Part shown: positions 8,955 to 18,276 of the stretch, in pieces
How the letters are laid out: the number at the start of each line of letters is the position of its first letter
Numbering within the stretch: position 1 is the first letter of the stretch
Origin: a bacterium UBP11_UBA4055
GTDB taxonomy: Bacteria > UBA4055
Assembly (NCBI GenBank): GCA_002382735.1
Contig: DFZN01000031.1
Location: 18,025 to 82,024, forward strand
DNA length: 64,000 nt
Direction: 5' to 3'
The notes under the pieces: model-generated
The model's input: only the letters and a program-made list of their open reading frames with translations
The model's database searches: none
What the model was told of the DNA's origin: nothing
Position numbers and translations under genes: made by a program

Positions 8955-10571
8955 CTACTTCTGATAATTTAATGACGCTTTTACGAAGTCCCTGAAAAGA
9001 GGATGAGCGTTCGTCAGCCTGGACTTAAGTTCGGGATGATACTGGACTCCCACGAACCAGGGATGATCGGGCAGCTCTACGGCTTCTACGAGATTGAGCT
9101 GTTTATTCCTACCTGAGAGGATGAGTCCGCAATCTTCGAGAGTGCCTATATAGTCGTTATTGACCTCAAATCTGTGCCTGTGTCTTTCTGATATGTTCGT
9201 CGATCGGTAGGCATTGTACATGTTTGTTCCCTTCTCGATCTCACATTCATACGATCCGAGCCTCATTGTCCCGCCTTTCTTCTTGATCTTTTTCTGATCT
9301 GACATCAGGTCGATCACAGGATACTTGAGCTTTCTAGCGAACTCGGTGGAATTGGCGTTCTTCATTCCGCCCACATTCCTGGCGAACTCGATGACCATGC
9401 ACTGCATTCCAAGACATATCCCGAAGAAAGGTATCCTGTTCTCCCTTGCGTATTTTACGGCAAGGAGTTTACCCTCGATACCTCTGTCGCCGAAACCGCC
9501 GGGTACAAGAATACCTGAAACATCCGAAAGTATATCACCGGGTCCGTTATGCTCCACATCCTCGCTGTTCACCCATTTGATCTCAACTTTGGCCCTGTTC
9601 TCGCTTCCTGCATGAATGAAAGCCTCGATTATGCTCTTGTATGAATCTTTTAGCCCGATATATTTACCCACGATCGCTATTTTAACGGTGTGAACGGGAT
9701 TTTTAACATACTTGACATATTTTTTCCACTGCTCAAGATCTGCCTGTGGAGCTTCTATCCCAAGCTTTTCGCAAATAATATCGTCAAGTTTGTTGTTATT
9801 ATATTCTATCGGAACCTGATATATAGTTGACTGGTCCTTCGCCTCAATTACGCACTTTTTGTCAACATTGCAGAAAAGGGCGATCTTCTCCTTTGCACTT
9901 TTCGGCACGGTCTGTTCAGTTCTGGTAACGAGAATATCAGGCTGTATCCCCATCTCGAGAAGGTTCTTGACGGAATGCTGTGTCGGCTTTGTTTTCAGTT
10001 CGCCTGCCGCAGCTATATAAGGTATATATGTTAAATGGATGTATAGAGTATTATGTATCCCTGCATCGAACTTGAACTGTCTTATCGCCTCAATGAACGG
10101 GAGACTTTCAATATCACCTACCGTTCCGCCTATCTCGACAATGAGAACATCGAGCTTATTTTCGTCAGCGACCCTGCGGATCCTTTCCTTGATCTCGTTG
10201 GTTATGTGAGGAATTACCTGAACAGTTCCTCCGAGGTAATCGCCCCTCCTTTCTTTCGCCAGGACATTTTCGTATATCTGTCCGGCAGTGGCGTTGTTCA
10301 GCTTTGACATATTCACATCGATAAATCTTTCATAGTGGCCCAGGTCAAGATCTGTCTCCGCACCGTCCTCGGTAACATAAACTTCACCGTGCTGGAAAGG
10401 GGACATTGTACCCGGATCCAGATTAAGGTACGGGTCAAGCTTCAATATTGATATATTAAGGCCTCTCTGCTTAAGAAGAAGACCTATACTTGCTGCGGTG
10501 ATCCCTTTGCCGAGAGCGGATACTACGCCTCCTGTTACAAATATGAATTTGGCGTCTGTTTTTTTGGCCAT
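8955..10571 (-). CDS. pyrG: CTP synthase
   Basis: 538 residues, full length. The synthetase domain begins F-V-T-G-G-V-V-S-A-L-G-K-G-I-T-A-A-S (ATP loop) and contains E-I-G-G-T-V-G-D-I-E-S-L-P-F. The class I glutamine amidotransferase domain has G-G-F-G-D-R-G, the nucleophile in F-F-G-I-C-L-G-M-Q-C and the histidine/glutamate pair in V-Q-Y-H-P-E. It converts UTP and glutamine to CTP, the last step of pyrimidine nucleotide synthesis, and also feeds CMP-Kdo formation. GAGGAG precedes the ATG at good spacing. It lies between mutS and folC. Confidence 0.97.
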   Translation of the reverse strand: MAKKTDAKFIFVTGGVVSALGKGITAASIGLLLKQRGLNISILKLDPYLNLDPGTMSPFQHGEVYVTEDGAETDLDLGHYERFIDVNMSKLNNATAGQIYENVLAKERRGDYLGGTVQVIPHITNEIKERIRRVADENKLDVLIVEIGGTVGDIESLPFIEAIRQFKFDAGIHNTLYIHLTYIPYIAAAGELKTKPTQHSVKNLLEMGIQPDILVTRTEQTVPKSAKEKIALFCNVDKKCVIEAKDQSTIYQVPIEYNNNKLDDIICEKLGIEAPQADLEQWKKYVKYVKNPVHTVKIAIVGKYIGLKDSYKSIIEAFIHAGSENRAKVEIKWVNSEDVEHNGPGDILSDVSGILVPGGFGDRGIEGKLLAVKYARENRIPFFGICLGMQCMVIEFARNVGGMKNANSTEFARKLKYPVIDLMSDQKKIKKKGGTMRLGSYECEIEKGTNMYNAYRSTNISERHRHRFEVNNDYIGTLEDCGLILSGRNKQLNLVEAVELPDHPWFVGVQYHPELKSRLTNAHPLFRDFVKASLNYQK

Positions 10572-10595
10572 TTCATTCTCCTCACTCTATTTTAA

Positions 10596-13202
10596 TTATA
10601 AAAGTTCCTGAAGTCTCTTCAGTATCCCGATAGCTTCAACGGGCGTCGTATTGTCTATATCTGTTTTTTTCAGTTCTTCCCTTATCATGTCGTTCTCGAT
10701 ACTGAACAGGCTCAACTGGATTCCGGGATCACTGGTGTTTTTATCCAAAGCTATAACAGGCTTTGAATCGGGTGTGAGTTCATTTTCCTCGAGATTATTG
10801 AGAATGACACGGGCCCGTTCAAGAACCTTATTCGGGATGCCGGCCAGTTTGGCCACATAAATCCCGTAGCTGCTGTCAGCTCCTCCCTCGACTATTTTAC
10901 GCATGAAGATCACTTCGTCTTTATGTTCCCTTACGCTGGCATGATAATTTTTCACTCCGGAGCATATCCTTTCAATATCTGTCAGTTCGTGATAATGCGT
11001 AGCGAAAAGCGTCCTTGATCTCAGAGAAGGTTCGTTGTGAATGTATTCGATTATTGCCCATGCCAGGCTCAGACCGTCGAAGGTCGCAGTGCCTCTACCC
11101 ACTTCGTCCAGTATTATCAGGCTGTCGCCGGTCGCATTGTTGAGGATATTCGCGGTCTCGTTCATCTCGACCAGAAAAGTACTCTCTCCTGCGCTCAGAT
11201 TATCCGAAGCTCCGACTCTTGTGAATATCCTGTCCGCCATCCCGATAACAGCTTTATCCGCAGGCACAAAACTGCCTGCCTGAGCCAGCAGCACGATAAG
11301 TGCTGTCTGCCTAAGGTAAGTCGATTTTCCGGACATGTTCGGACCGGTAATGATAAGTATGTTCTTCTCTTCGGTGACCGTGAGATCGTTCGGTATGTAG
11401 TCTTTTCCCGGCCCCAGATTCAGCTCTACCGCGGGATGCCTGCCGTTCTTTATGATAATTTCCCTCCTTTCCGAGAAGGAAGGTCTGGTATAATTGTTGA
11501 CTTCGGCAGTAGCGGCGAAAGAGTTTAGACAGTCCAGTACCGCTATAACTGAGGAATTGCTCTTGATGGCTTCCAAGAATTCTTTTAACCTGTCCAGAAT
11601 ATCTTCGAACAGCTTTCTTTCCATGTCCTCTATCTTTTCATCGGCATTGAGTATCTTGTCCTCGAACTCCTTCAACTCCTGATTTATGAACCGTTCAGAG
11701 TTGACAAGCGTCTGTTTTCTGATAAATTCCGCCGGGATCATCTCAGAATATTTCTTTGTCACTTCAAAATAGTAACCGAACACCTTGTTGTAGCTTATTC
11801 TGAGAGTGGGAATGTTCAGCTCCGACTTTATCCTTTCCGAAAGCTCAAGAAGTTTTTCTTTGCCGTGATCGATTATTTCATAAAGTTCGTCAAGTTCGCT
11901 TGACCATCCTTTTCTTACAAATCTCTTTTCTTTTAAACTGATATCGCCCGACTCTTCGATCGATCTTTCGATTATACTGACACAGCCTTCGCATGATACG
12001 AATCCCCCTTCAAGCTCCTTTAGGTACGGGGAATCGATCTCATTCATGCAGTTTCTTATCACGGAAACTGTCAGGAGAGACTTTTTTAGACGGATAAGTT
12101 CGTCAGGTCTTACCTTTTCGGCGCTGATCTTGCCCGCTAGCCTTTCAATATCGGCCATCTCAGAAAGATGATCCGAAATCTTTTTTCTGCCGTGCTTCTC
12201 TTTGATCAGGGTTTCTGTTATTTCAAGTCTTTTATTTATCTCTTCCTTATCCCTAAGAGGTCTTGTCAGCCATTTTCTTAACAGCCTTGCGCCCATTGGA
12301 GTTCTTGTCCTGTTCATTACTGCGTAAAGAGTAGCGTTCTTATCGCCGTCATAATTTAAAGGTTCAAGTATCTCCAGATTCCTTCTTGTTCTGTAGTCGA
12401 TAGAGCATATATCTTTATCACTGTACCTTTTCAGCTTTTCGAGATGAGAAAAACCCGATTTCAGGTTATCGGAAAGATATTCGAGCAGAACTCCGGCACA
12501 AACTACGGACGCATCCGTATCTTTGAACCCTAGAGAAGAAATGCTCGCTATGCCGTAGTGTTCCTTCAGCCGTGAAGCTGACACTTCCGGAACGAACTTG
12601 TGTTCACTTAAACGAGTCACTGTCCTTCTGCCGGCGTCATGATCTTCTTCAAGTGAAGACGGGACGAGCAGTTCGGAAGGATCGAACATCATTATCAATT
12701 CTTTCAGAGCCGTTTCGTTATCGGGGTCACATGCGATAAATTCTCCTGTTGAAATATCCGCAGCCGCAAACCCGGGTTTCTTTCCTTCTTCATAATTTAT
12801 GCAGGCTATGTAATTATTCGAGTTCCTGTCTATCATTTCGTCGGATATAGCTGTACCGGCAGTTATTATATCTGTAATATCTCTTTTAACTATTCCTTTG
12901 GCATTCTTGGGATTTTCGGTCTGATCGCAGACGGCCACTTTGTATCCGGCTTTGACCATTTTTGAGAGATAGTTATTCAGCTGATGATGCGGAAATCCTG
13001 CCAGAGGAATCTCGACCCCCATATGTTTTCCCCTTGTTGTAAGAGTCAGGTTGAGAACTTTGCTTGCCGTTTTTGCGTCTTCAAAGAACATCTCGTAAAA
13101 GTCTCCCAGCCTGTAAAATAAAACATGCCCGGGATTTCTGTTCTTTATCTCCTTGTATTGGATCATCATCGGGGTGAGTGTGTCTGAGTTTTTTTTCTTC
13201 AT
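10596..13202 (-). CDS. mutS: DNA mismatch repair protein MutS
   Basis: 868 residues. Domain I holds the mismatch-reading F-Y-E motif (L-G-D-F-Y-E-M-F-F-E-D-A). Then come the connector, the lever and clamp helices, and the ABC-type ATPase with Walker A G-P-N-M-S-G-K-S-T, the signature S-T-F-L-V-E-M, Walker B L-I-I-L-D-E-V-G-R-G-T-A-T-F-D-G and the helix-turn-helix dimer region (A-G-I-P-N-K-V-L-E-R-A). The full length and the F-Y-E motif mark it as MutS1 rather than MutS2. MutL is not in the window. It lies between kdsD and pyrG, with gaps of 13 and 24 bases. Confidence 0.97.
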   Translation of the reverse strand: MKKKNSDTLTPMMIQYKEIKNRNPGHVLFYRLGDFYEMFFEDAKTASKVLNLTLTTRGKHMGVEIPLAGFPHHQLNNYLSKMVKAGYKVAVCDQTENPKNAKGIVKRDITDIITAGTAISDEMIDRNSNNYIACINYEEGKKPGFAAADISTGEFIACDPDNETALKELIMMFDPSELLVPSSLEEDHDAGRRTVTRLSEHKFVPEVSASRLKEHYGIASISSLGFKDTDASVVCAGVLLEYLSDNLKSGFSHLEKLKRYSDKDICSIDYRTRRNLEILEPLNYDGDKNATLYAVMNRTRTPMGARLLRKWLTRPLRDKEEINKRLEITETLIKEKHGRKKISDHLSEMADIERLAGKISAEKVRPDELIRLKKSLLTVSVIRNCMNEIDSPYLKELEGGFVSCEGCVSIIERSIEESGDISLKEKRFVRKGWSSELDELYEIIDHGKEKLLELSERIKSELNIPTLRISYNKVFGYYFEVTKKYSEMIPAEFIRKQTLVNSERFINQELKEFEDKILNADEKIEDMERKLFEDILDRLKEFLEAIKSNSSVIAVLDCLNSFAATAEVNNYTRPSFSERREIIIKNGRHPAVELNLGPGKDYIPNDLTVTEEKNILIITGPNMSGKSTYLRQTALIVLLAQAGSFVPADKAVIGMADRIFTRVGASDNLSAGESTFLVEMNETANILNNATGDSLIILDEVGRGTATFDGLSLAWAIIEYIHNEPSLRSRTLFATHYHELTDIERICSGVKNYHASVREHKDEVIFMRKIVEGGADSSYGIYVAKLAGIPNKVLERARVILNNLEENELTPDSKPVIALDKNTSDPGIQLSLFSIENDMIREELKKTDIDNTTPVEAIGILKRLQELL

Positions 13203-13215
13203 TACCTGAATGTAT

Positions 13216-14190
13216 TTATAGTCCGGATTTCAACAGATCATGCAGCTTGATCAATCCCGCCAGTTTCGATCCTTTGAGTACCGGCATAACGCTGAAGCTG
13301 CCGCTGGACCTCATGATCTTAAGAGCATCGTAGGCCAGTGTTTCGTATTCAATCGTCTTCGGGTCAGGTGTCATGATCTCTTTCGCTGTCAGTTTTTCGA
13401 TATTAGTGTATTTTGTGAGTATTCTCTTGATATCGCCGTCGCTGATTATGCCTTTGAGCTTACCTTTATGAACAATCATTGCCGCCCCAAGGTTCCTGTC
13501 GCTCATCTTGATAAGTATTTCCCTGAACACCGTGTCCTCGTCGCAAACTGCGATGTCTTTGACCGGGTGAACAAAATCTGAAACCTTAAGCAGCAGTCTT
13601 TTCCCCAATGTTCCGCCGGGATGAGACATGGCGAAATCCTCTTCTTTGAATTCTTTCAGCTGTGAAAGTACCGTGGATACCGCATCTCCTATCACGAGTG
13701 CCGCAGTAGAACTTGAAGTTGGAGCGAGATTCAGCGAGCAAGCTTCCTTTTCCACATGGGCATTAAGTACTGCATGGGAATTTTTTGCGAGAGTTGAGTT
13801 CACATTGCCTGTAATAGCTACGATCCTGCACCCTTTTTTCTTGATGACAGGCAGCATCGCGACGATCTCGTCCGACTCTCCGCTTTTGCCCAGTATTATG
13901 ATTATGTCACGCTCCTCGACCACGCCGAGGTCGCCGTGAAGTGCTTCCGCCGGATGCATATATATCGCAAGAGTACCTGTAGAACATAAAGTCGCCGCGA
14001 TCTTTCTGCCGATCAACCCGGATTTACCCATTCCCGAAACTATGACCTTGCCTTTGCACTCAAGGATCATCTTGATGGCCTTATAAAACTCGGTATCAAC
14101 ATTTGACGATACTTTTTTAAGCTCTCTGATCTCGATCTCAAAAACATTTTTAACTAAACGAATTATTTCTTTTTCCGGATGCATTTTCAT
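13216..14190 (-). CDS. kdsD: Arabinose-5-phosphate isomerase (KdsD/KpsF/GutQ family)
   Basis: 324 residues: an N-terminal SIS sugar-isomerase domain (V-I-V-S-G-M-G-K-S-G-L-I-G-R-K, then H-P-A-E-A-L-H-G-D-L-G-V-V, and T-S-S-S-T-A-A-L-V-I-G-D-A) followed by two CBS domains (D-R-N-L-G-A-A-M-I-V and M-R-S-S-G-S-F-S-V-M-P-V). It converts ribulose-5-phosphate to arabinose-5-phosphate, the first step toward Kdo for LPS. waaA elsewhere in the window supports that pathway. It is the first gene after a strong minus-strand promoter. ATG codons 1 and 3 are both possible starts, and neither has a clear ribosome binding site. Confidence 0.93.
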   Translation of the reverse strand: MKMHPEKEIIRLVKNVFEIEIRELKKVSSNVDTEFYKAIKMILECKGKVIVSGMGKSGLIGRKIAATLCSTGTLAIYMHPAEALHGDLGVVEERDIIIILGKSGESDEIVAMLPVIKKKGCRIVAITGNVNSTLAKNSHAVLNAHVEKEACSLNLAPTSSSTAALVIGDAVSTVLSQLKEFKEEDFAMSHPGGTLGKRLLLKVSDFVHPVKDIAVCDEDTVFREILIKMSDRNLGAAMIVHKGKLKGIISDGDIKRILTKYTNIEKLTAKEIMTPDPKTIEYETLAYDALKIMRSSGSFSVMPVLKGSKLAGLIKLHDLLKSGL

Positions 14191-14246
14191 TGTGATTTAC
14201 CCAAAAATTAGGAGCAGTATTTTCAGCATTTTGATGATACGGTTAA

Positions 14247-14275
14247 ATAATAAGGATATTGAAGTTCAAAGTCAA
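14247..14275 (-). promoter_or_regulatory. Sigma-70-type promoter for the kdsD-mutS-pyrG-folC-rho-yfhO-hppA operon
   Basis: On the minus strand TTGACT (14275-14270), a 17-base spacer, then TATTAT (14252-14247). It lies about 55 bases before the kdsD start. No other comparable site is seen before the gaps of 24 bases or less between the following genes. Confidence 0.7.
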
Positions 14276-14363
14276 GTCATATTCAGAATTATTTTGCATT
14301 AATTTTTAATATCTTTTACCGTGAATTAATCGTATATTGCGCCAAAATCAAAAGGATAAATGT

Positions 14364-15587
14364 ATGCCTTCATTCAACAGCTTCGAAAAATACAGATATT
14401 TCGACAAGAACATTTTCTTCACATTCTGGCAGAATACGGTTTTCGGTTCAAACGATCCTGACAAACTTGACCCTTTAAAGAAAAGATCGGAAACCGATAA
14501 ACTTAGGGACAGGATAAAGAAGCTGTGGCTGTCTTTCAATGAGAACAGAGAGGATTTCAGAAGAAAGTACTCCGACACAAAAAAATTCATAAATGCTTAT
14601 ATTTCCTCTTTTTACCTGCCTAATATTCAAAGGATATATTCCATACTCATGCAGAAGCAGAACCTGAAAGAGATCGTGAGCAGTTTCGAAAATGCCGGAG
14701 AGGAATTCGTTATTATGGATTTCGGGGCAGGTCCGATGAGCGCTTCTTTTGCGCTTCTGCTTGTCCTTGACCATGCCGGAGTTGACATGAGGTCGAAAAA
14801 GATCAGGGTCATTACTGTTGAAAGATCGTCGAATATGATCTCGACCGGGCTTGATATGATCAGGGCGGGTTTTCCTTCGGGACCGGAGTTCCTACACGAA
14901 AATTTCACCTCTCCTCTGAAAGCAGAGCGAAAGTGCGACATTATATTGTGCGCCAATGTCTTCAACGAGATCCCTGAAAAGCACCGATCATCAAATTTGG
15001 AGGATCTGCTTTCTCTTTCGAAGGGTCTCATACTGATCACTGAACCCGGGCAGGAAGTTCATTCGAAAGCACTGTCTTCCCTCAGGAATCAACTGATAGA
15101 GAACTCCGCACATTCTTTTAGTGTAATATCGCCGTGCACTCATTCTGCAAAATGCCCTCTTTCATCCGAAAGTGACAGGCAGGACTGGTGCTGGTTCTCA
15201 ACGGAATGGAGAGTGCCTGAGCAGGCTGCTTTTATTGATAAGATAACCGGCCTTGACCACAGACAACTGAATTATTCCTACCTCTTTATAAGTACCTCAA
15301 GTTTATCTCATCCTGAAAACATGTACAGAGTTATATCGGATATAATCATGCCCGTCAGAAGAGGCAACAGGAACAGGTTCGAGAACTGGATGAGGAGCAA
15401 TATAATAGAAGGTAACCCTAAGTGCCTCACAAGGGTTTCGGATCAGGATACAGCAAAGATGCTTTTATGCGGCCCTGAAGGTAAGCTTTGTTCGGCTGTG
15501 GGAGGTAAAGGAGCCTTCTCAGGTCTGAAGCGGGGGGATATTGTCTCTTCCGTTCCGCAGAACTCCTGTTTGTGCAGAGAAAGATGA
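14364..15587 (+). CDS. Rsm22/METTL17-like methyltransferase with probable Fe-S cysteines
   Basis: 407 residues from the ATG at 14364, chosen because AAAGGA lies 7 bases upstream; an in-frame TTG at 14337 lies within a TATATT that may be the -10 box. A Rossmann methyltransferase core is visible (I-M-D-F-G-A-G-P-M-S-A-S, then D-I-I-L-C-A-N-V-F-N-E-I). The segment P-C-T-H-S-A-K-C-P-L ... D-W-C-W-F, with C258, C264 and C276, matches the family hallmark of Rsm22/METTL17, whose cysteines bind a 4Fe-4S cluster. C354 or C369 could be the fourth ligand. In mitochondria this family helps assemble the small ribosomal subunit; the bacterial role is not established. It stands alone between two minus-strand operons. 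Confidence 0.8.
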   Translation: MPSFNSFEKYRYFDKNIFFTFWQNTVFGSNDPDKLDPLKKRSETDKLRDRIKKLWLSFNENREDFRRKYSDTKKFINAYISSFYLPNIQRIYSILMQKQNLKEIVSSFENAGEEFVIMDFGAGPMSASFALLLVLDHAGVDMRSKKIRVITVERSSNMISTGLDMIRAGFPSGPEFLHENFTSPLKAERKCDIILCANVFNEIPEKHRSSNLEDLLSLSKGLILITEPGQEVHSKALSSLRNQLIENSAHSFSVISPCTHSAKCPLSSESDRQDWCWFSTEWRVPEQAAFIDKITGLDHRQLNYSYLFISTSSLSHPENMYRVISDIIMPVRRGNRNRFENWMRSNIIEGNPKCLTRVSDQDTAKMLLCGPEGKLCSAVGGKGAFSGLKRGDIVSSVPQNSCLCRER

Positions 15588-15591
15588 TAAT

Positions 15592-17037
15592 TTAGAACCT
15601 GAACGAGTAGCGCGCGTGGACAACAGTCTCGCTGAAACCTTCATTTTGCGGCACCGCCGCATGTAACGATATCTGCCCGGAACTTGTTCTGTAAATAATT
15701 CCTACTCCGTAGCTGATCAGGGATTCGAGTTCATTTATTTTCTTTATCATTCCTGAACCCTGATTATACGAACAAACATCAGCAAAAATATCAATTGCCG
15801 CCGAACGGATATTATCAGTTATGTAAAAATCCGCAGAATTCAGTATGTAAATATCAGATATAAAGGTATCTTCTCTGTACCCTCTGAAAGAATCAGCCCC
15901 GCCGAATACAAGCCTCGCATAGTCAGGCAGATCATCATCAAATATCATTTGATCGTATTTTACTGACATCCTGAGCAAGAGGTTTCGAGTCATAATTATA
16001 TTATTGTCTGCAGAAAACAACAATTCAATACCATTCTGATCAGGCACACCCCGTTTGTCAATATTCACTGTAGAAACATTAGCCCTGATACTTGATCCTC
16101 CCTCTTGAGGGATCATATTATTTTCGTTAGAAGTATTATACTCCATTCCTGTACTGTAACTCGTTATTACAGCCTCGGGAGAATCTTCAGTTTTCAGAGT
16201 GTCGGAATAAAAATACTCCTTTTCTATCCCGTATATTATTCCTGATCCCGGGTCATAAGTGTACTTCTGTCCGATCCGGAAATTCCTTTTAAGATAAGAC
16301 TCTTTTTTGAAGACCTGACCGTACTCAGCCTCAGTTGACAGTCTGATCCCTGCCATGAACGGTTCTCTGTAGTAGAATTTCAATTTCTCAGAACTTTCGC
16401 CTTCTCTCTCCCATAACAACCTGAATTTTCTCATCGTTCCGAATAAATTTCCGGCGTTCAGTACCGAATGCACAGTAAAAGTTGAACCCCCTTCCTCTGA
16501 ATTGAATCCTCCGAGGAACATGATCTCATTATATTTTTTTTCTAATAATCCGAAGCTTACACCATACCTGCCGGACCCTGTACTGATAATTTCGAAACCC
16601 GGCCTTTTTTCAAAAAGTTCCGAACCGTATAACCAGCCGGAAGCTTCTTTTATCCTTGTTTCCGAAAATTTCTCTCCCTGTCTGATACCTGTAAGTTTTG
16701 TAAGGCTCTCTTTTGATGTAACAGCCGCTCCGTTAAAAATAACATCATCTATCCTGACATAATCCCCTGAATTGATCGTTACGAATACTGTCCTGCCATG
16801 ATCAAAAAGCTTTATGCTGTCTATCTTTACTGATACGAAAGGGAATCCTTTATCCGTATAATGATCAATGAGTCCTTCAATGTTGTGTTCTGCAGATCTG
16901 TCTTTTTCAATTACTGATAAAAGTATCTCTTCAGTAAAATATTTTTCCCCGGAAAATTTAAAATCAACTTTATCCGAACCAGACGATACAGAGAACAGTG
17001 TAAGTAATATCACAAGTACTTTATCTGAGTATTTCAT
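15592..17037 (-). CDS. Small Omp85-family outer-membrane barrel (TamA/BamA-like) with few POTRA domains
   Basis: 481 residues with a signal peptide (residues 1-20). There are about two POTRA-like modules (E-K-Y-F-T-E-E-I-L ... D-D-V-I-F-N-G-A) and a C-terminal barrel of roughly 300 residues. The barrel holds the conserved L-V-F-G-G-A-D-S-F-R-G-Y-R-E-D (F-R-G-Y loop of Omp85 proteins), and the last residue is phenylalanine (H-A-R-Y-S-F-R-F), as in substrates of the BAM complex. The full bamA lies at 54122-56467, so this is a second, smaller member; its cargo is unknown. Its start overlaps the end of the glycosyltransferase gene by 17 bases, so the two are translated from one message. Confidence 0.82.
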   Translation of the reverse strand: MKYSDKVLVILLTLFSVSSGSDKVDFKFSGEKYFTEEILLSVIEKDRSAEHNIEGLIDHYTDKGFPFVSVKIDSIKLFDHGRTVFVTINSGDYVRIDDVIFNGAAVTSKESLTKLTGIRQGEKFSETRIKEASGWLYGSELFEKRPGFEIISTGSGRYGVSFGLLEKKYNEIMFLGGFNSEEGGSTFTVHSVLNAGNLFGTMRKFRLLWEREGESSEKLKFYYREPFMAGIRLSTEAEYGQVFKKESYLKRNFRIGQKYTYDPGSGIIYGIEKEYFYSDTLKTEDSPEAVITSYSTGMEYNTSNENNMIPQEGGSSIRANVSTVNIDKRGVPDQNGIELLFSADNNIIMTRNLLLRMSVKYDQMIFDDDLPDYARLVFGGADSFRGYREDTFISDIYILNSADFYITDNIRSAAIDIFADVCSYNQGSGMIKKINELESLISYGVGIIYRTSSGQISLHAAVPQNEGFSETVVHARYSFRF

Positions 17038-18085
17038 CTGTGATCTTTTCAGTTCTGTTGGGTGTTATTTCAGGGTAGCAAACATCGAAAATATTTTTAA
17101 TGTCTTCCGTTATGTTCATTCTGCTTTGATCGACATAATTAAAATACCTGTTATCTTTATAATAGCCTGCGAGGTATTCCTGCTCCGTCTGGCCGGGTGT
17201 AGGTACGAATAATGCCTTCTTACCCAATGCGGAAAATTCCATCACGCTTGAATAACCCGGTCTTGAAATGATCACTTCAGCTCCTTTTATCATTGCAGAA
17301 AGCTTATCCCTTTCTATGCTGGAATAAACAGTTCTGTTCCCTGTCTCCGTAACACTTCTGCTTTCGGTCATGCCCCTGACTATTATGATTTTACCTTCAA
17401 GATGCTTTGTTTGTTCGAGAACTTTATTCTCGAATATCGTCCTCTGAGGTTCTGGGCCTGAAATAATAAAAAGGTAATCGGACATGATCATGTCCTGTGA
17501 TCCTGAAATATCGGCAAGTATTCCGCAATACTTAATCTTTGAAGAATTCATGAAAGGAACATTGTGAGAAAGTGCTCCGGAGAGGTTGAATCCCTTTTCC
17601 TCATCCGGAACAAAAACTTTTCTGTAACTTCTGAAATATAATCTGTTAAAGACAACCGAGAATATCTCAAGGGATCTGAGAAAACCCGGAAGCTTAAAAC
17701 ACAACTGATGAGTTATGAAATACGAAGGTACTTCTCTTGAAAATATACCGTACCTGTTATCGGAAACTATCCTGTCGATCTTTAGTTCCCGCACAAGTTT
17801 TTCTGTAAATCCGTGCTCTTCTCTTAGTCTAAGAAGTATTTTAGGCAGTTGAATAAGAAGCGAAAAAAGAAGCGACCAGCCTTTGTTTGAATACTTTACC
17901 GAGTAATCGGGATGATCTATAAAATCCGCCCCGCTGATTTCGGACTTCAGAAGCTCAAGGGACCGTCCTGTTGAAAGAATTATGACATCATGTTCTTTTA
18001 CAAGCTGTCTGATGACAGGAAGCGATCTGGTGGCGTGGCCCAGCCCCCAGTTAAGTACAGCATATAGTATTCTTCTTTTCTTCAT
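17021..18085 (-). CDS. Glycosyltransferase, GT28/MurG-like (MJ1255-type)
   Basis: 354 residues with two Rossmann-like halves. N-terminal R-I-L-Y-A-V-L-N-W-G-L-G-H-A-T-R-S-L-P-V carries the glycine-rich acceptor loop. The C-terminal half has I-I-S-R-P-G-Y-S-S-V-M-E-F-S-A-L-G-K-K-A-L-F-V-P-T-P, the UDP-sugar binding site, followed by G-Q-T-E-Q-E-Y-L-A. This is the pattern of GT-B enzymes related to MurG and diacylglycerol glucosyltransferases. Donor and acceptor are unknown; a surface glycolipid or polysaccharide is plausible given the outer-membrane barrel encoded next. It is driven by a promoter that abuts that of the initiator tRNA. Confidence 0.82.
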   Translation of the reverse strand: MKKRRILYAVLNWGLGHATRSLPVIRQLVKEHDVIILSTGRSLELLKSEISGADFIDHPDYSVKYSNKGWSLLFSLLIQLPKILLRLREEHGFTEKLVRELKIDRIVSDNRYGIFSREVPSYFITHQLCFKLPGFLRSLEIFSVVFNRLYFRSYRKVFVPDEEKGFNLSGALSHNVPFMNSSKIKYCGILADISGSQDMIMSDYLFIISGPEPQRTIFENKVLEQTKHLEGKIIIVRGMTESRSVTETGNRTVYSSIERDKLSAMIKGAEVIISRPGYSSVMEFSALGKKALFVPTPGQTEQEYLAGYYKDNRYFNYVDQSRMNITEDIKNIFDVCYPEITPNRTEKITDEILR

Positions 18086-18113
18086 TTCCGTCCGATTAGT
18101 AAACTATTCCGAA

Positions 18114-18142
18114 ATAATACAAAATTTAACTTGACTTTACAA
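18114..18142 (-). promoter_or_regulatory. Promoter for the glycosyltransferase/Omp85 operon
   Basis: Minus strand TTGTAA (18142-18137), 17-base spacer, TATTAT (18119-18114), about 30 bases before the ATG. Its spacer contains the -35 box of the divergent tRNA promoter. Confidence 0.6.
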
Positions 18143-18159
18143 TGTCAAAATCATATATT
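18131..18159 (+). promoter_or_regulatory. Promoter of the initiator tRNA gene
   Basis: TTGACT (18131-18136), 17-base spacer, TATATT (18154-18159); the predicted start of transcription lies a few bases before the mature tRNA 5' end at 18171. Confidence 0.72.
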
Positions 18160-18170
18160 TGGGTCGCTAT

Positions 18171-18244
<74 letters not shown>

Positions 18245-18254
18245 CTACTGAAAA

Positions 18255-18276
18255 AGAGCCGAACGGCTCTTTTTTT
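18255..18276. terminator. Rho-independent terminator after tRNA-Met, also usable from the minus strand
   Basis: AGAGCC, loop GAAC, GGCTCT, then TTTTTT on the plus strand. The A5 run before the stem gives a U-tract on the minus strand, where the YgiQ-like gene ends at 18275. Confidence 0.85.

Noticed and set aside
11037..11528. 163-codon plus-strand open frame within mutS
   Set aside because: Antisense to the MutS ATPase domain; no ribosome binding site or domain.
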